Program-made: the position numbers and the translations under genes
In this document: piece by piece, positions 63,487-64,000 of the stretch
Layout of the letters: each line of letters opens with the position of its first letter
Numbering within the stretch: the first letter of the stretch is position 1
Notes under the pieces: generated by a model
Told to the model about the DNA's origin: nothing
Seen by the model: the letters and a program-made list of their open reading frames with translations, nothing else
Databases searched by the model: none
Assembly (NCBI GenBank): GCA_023897205.1
Contig: JAHWDD010000006.1
Location: 620,001-684,000, forward strand
From: Exophiala sp. HKRS030
Lineage: Eukaryota; Ascomycota; Eurotiomycetes; Chaetothyriales; Herpotrichiellaceae
DNA: 64,000 nucleotides
Direction of reading: 5' to 3'

Positions 63487-64000
63487 CTATTTGACGCTGA
63501 TACTGATTTTGACCTAGACAAGTACCGACGTCAGGCTAAATTCGCGGCTTGGTACGATGAACCTGATGAATCGAGCTCGTCCATTGTGAATCCTTTTGCC
63601 AAGTGGAGGCCCGCTACGAGGGCGAATACCCTGGAGGCTTCGGGGGAGAATGCTTCACCCCTCAGGATCACACAGACAGACGATCCGAGACACTATCGAT
63701 CTTCCAGTGGACTGTCGCATCATGGCGACTGGTATGGGGAAGGGCCATCACATGCTGACACTACGCCCACTGCGTACCACTCTCGAGCCGAGCACGAAAT
63801 TCCAAGGACATCAAGTCCCGTAAACTACCATTCAGAGCCCGAAAAGGATCAGGATGCCAATCCAGAAAGTTCTGACCCTGCGCCTAGCCAAGAGACTGGC
63901 CTCAAGGAGCAAGATGGGCGCACACGACCCTCTTCCACCACCATCCAGCAATCTGGTCTGAAAAGGTTGTTCGCAAAAGGAGAGGACGCACAAGAGAGCG
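63487..64000 (+). CDS. Right-edge partial gene, unidentified hydrophilic protein
   Basis: From 63487 an uninterrupted frame of 171 codons runs off the window. It has no ATG near its start but follows a good intron 3' end (branch-point-like CTAAC, acceptor GACAG at 63486), so it is probably a second or later exon. It reads LFDADTDFDLDKYRRQAKFAAWYDEPDE, then a hydrophilic Ser/Pro/Asp/Glu-rich, probably disordered region (IVNPFAKWRPATRANTLEA, SGLKRLFAKGEDAQES). This resembles the long cytosolic N-terminus of a larger membrane or signalling protein. I do not recognise the family. The first exon could lie anywhere in 63200-63430 and is not assigned. Confidence 0.6.

Overview
This window is nuclear DNA from a filamentous ascomycete. 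Genes are on both strands and 0.3-1.5 kb apart. Most are split by short introns (about 45-130 nt) with fungal GT...CTAAC...AG signals. Gene content (NoxR, siderophore hydroxyornithine acyltransferase, several Zn2Cys6 regulators, amidase, MFS carrier, a CDC4-type F-box/WD40 protein) points to Pezizomycotina. Eurotiomycetes (black-yeast-like Chaetothyriales) is my best guess, but that is inference. No tRNA, rRNA, CRISPR, intact transposon or virus was seen. An assembly gap with a 126-nt G run lies at 9513-9738.

Layout. 0.5-5.4 kb: a tiny ORF, a sulfatase with a 5' frame problem, and a decayed GH79 glucuronidase-like pseudogene. 6.2-9.4 kb: a regulator with two Zn2Cys6 clusters. 9.4-10 kb: assembly artefact. 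11-19 kb: NoxR, the SOD copper chaperone CCS, a SET-domain methyltransferase and a CDK11-type kinase. 19-27 kb: cytosolic leucyl-tRNA synthetase, a SidF/SidL-type acyltransferase and an ornithine cyclodeaminase-family protein. 28-37.5 kb: a single-pass membrane protein, AP-3 sigma, an EngB-type GTPase and a CDC4-like F-box/WD40 protein. 38.8-52 kb: a HORMA protein, a disordered protein of unknown function, a nucleotide-sugar transporter and the meiotic helicase MER3/HFM1. 52-62.5 kb: a GNAT protein, a PRISE-like reductase, and an apparent small catabolic cluster (amidase, Zn2Cys6 regulator, MFS transporter). At the right edge an unidentified gene runs out of the window.

Genes that may work together. 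(1) The amidase, adjacent regulator and MFS carrier could form a regulated uptake/catabolism unit; the perfect palindrome CGGTACCG occurs twice upstream of the amidase and once upstream of the transporter. (2) The hydroxyornithine acyltransferase and the ornithine cyclodeaminase-like protein, adjacent on one strand, may share ornithine metabolism. (3) The HORMA and MER3 genes are both meiotic-type. (4) The sulfatase and GH79 remnant look like an eroding glycan-degradation locus. Most other genes are housekeeping. Exon boundaries were built by hand from splice signals and reading-frame continuity; no database search was run.
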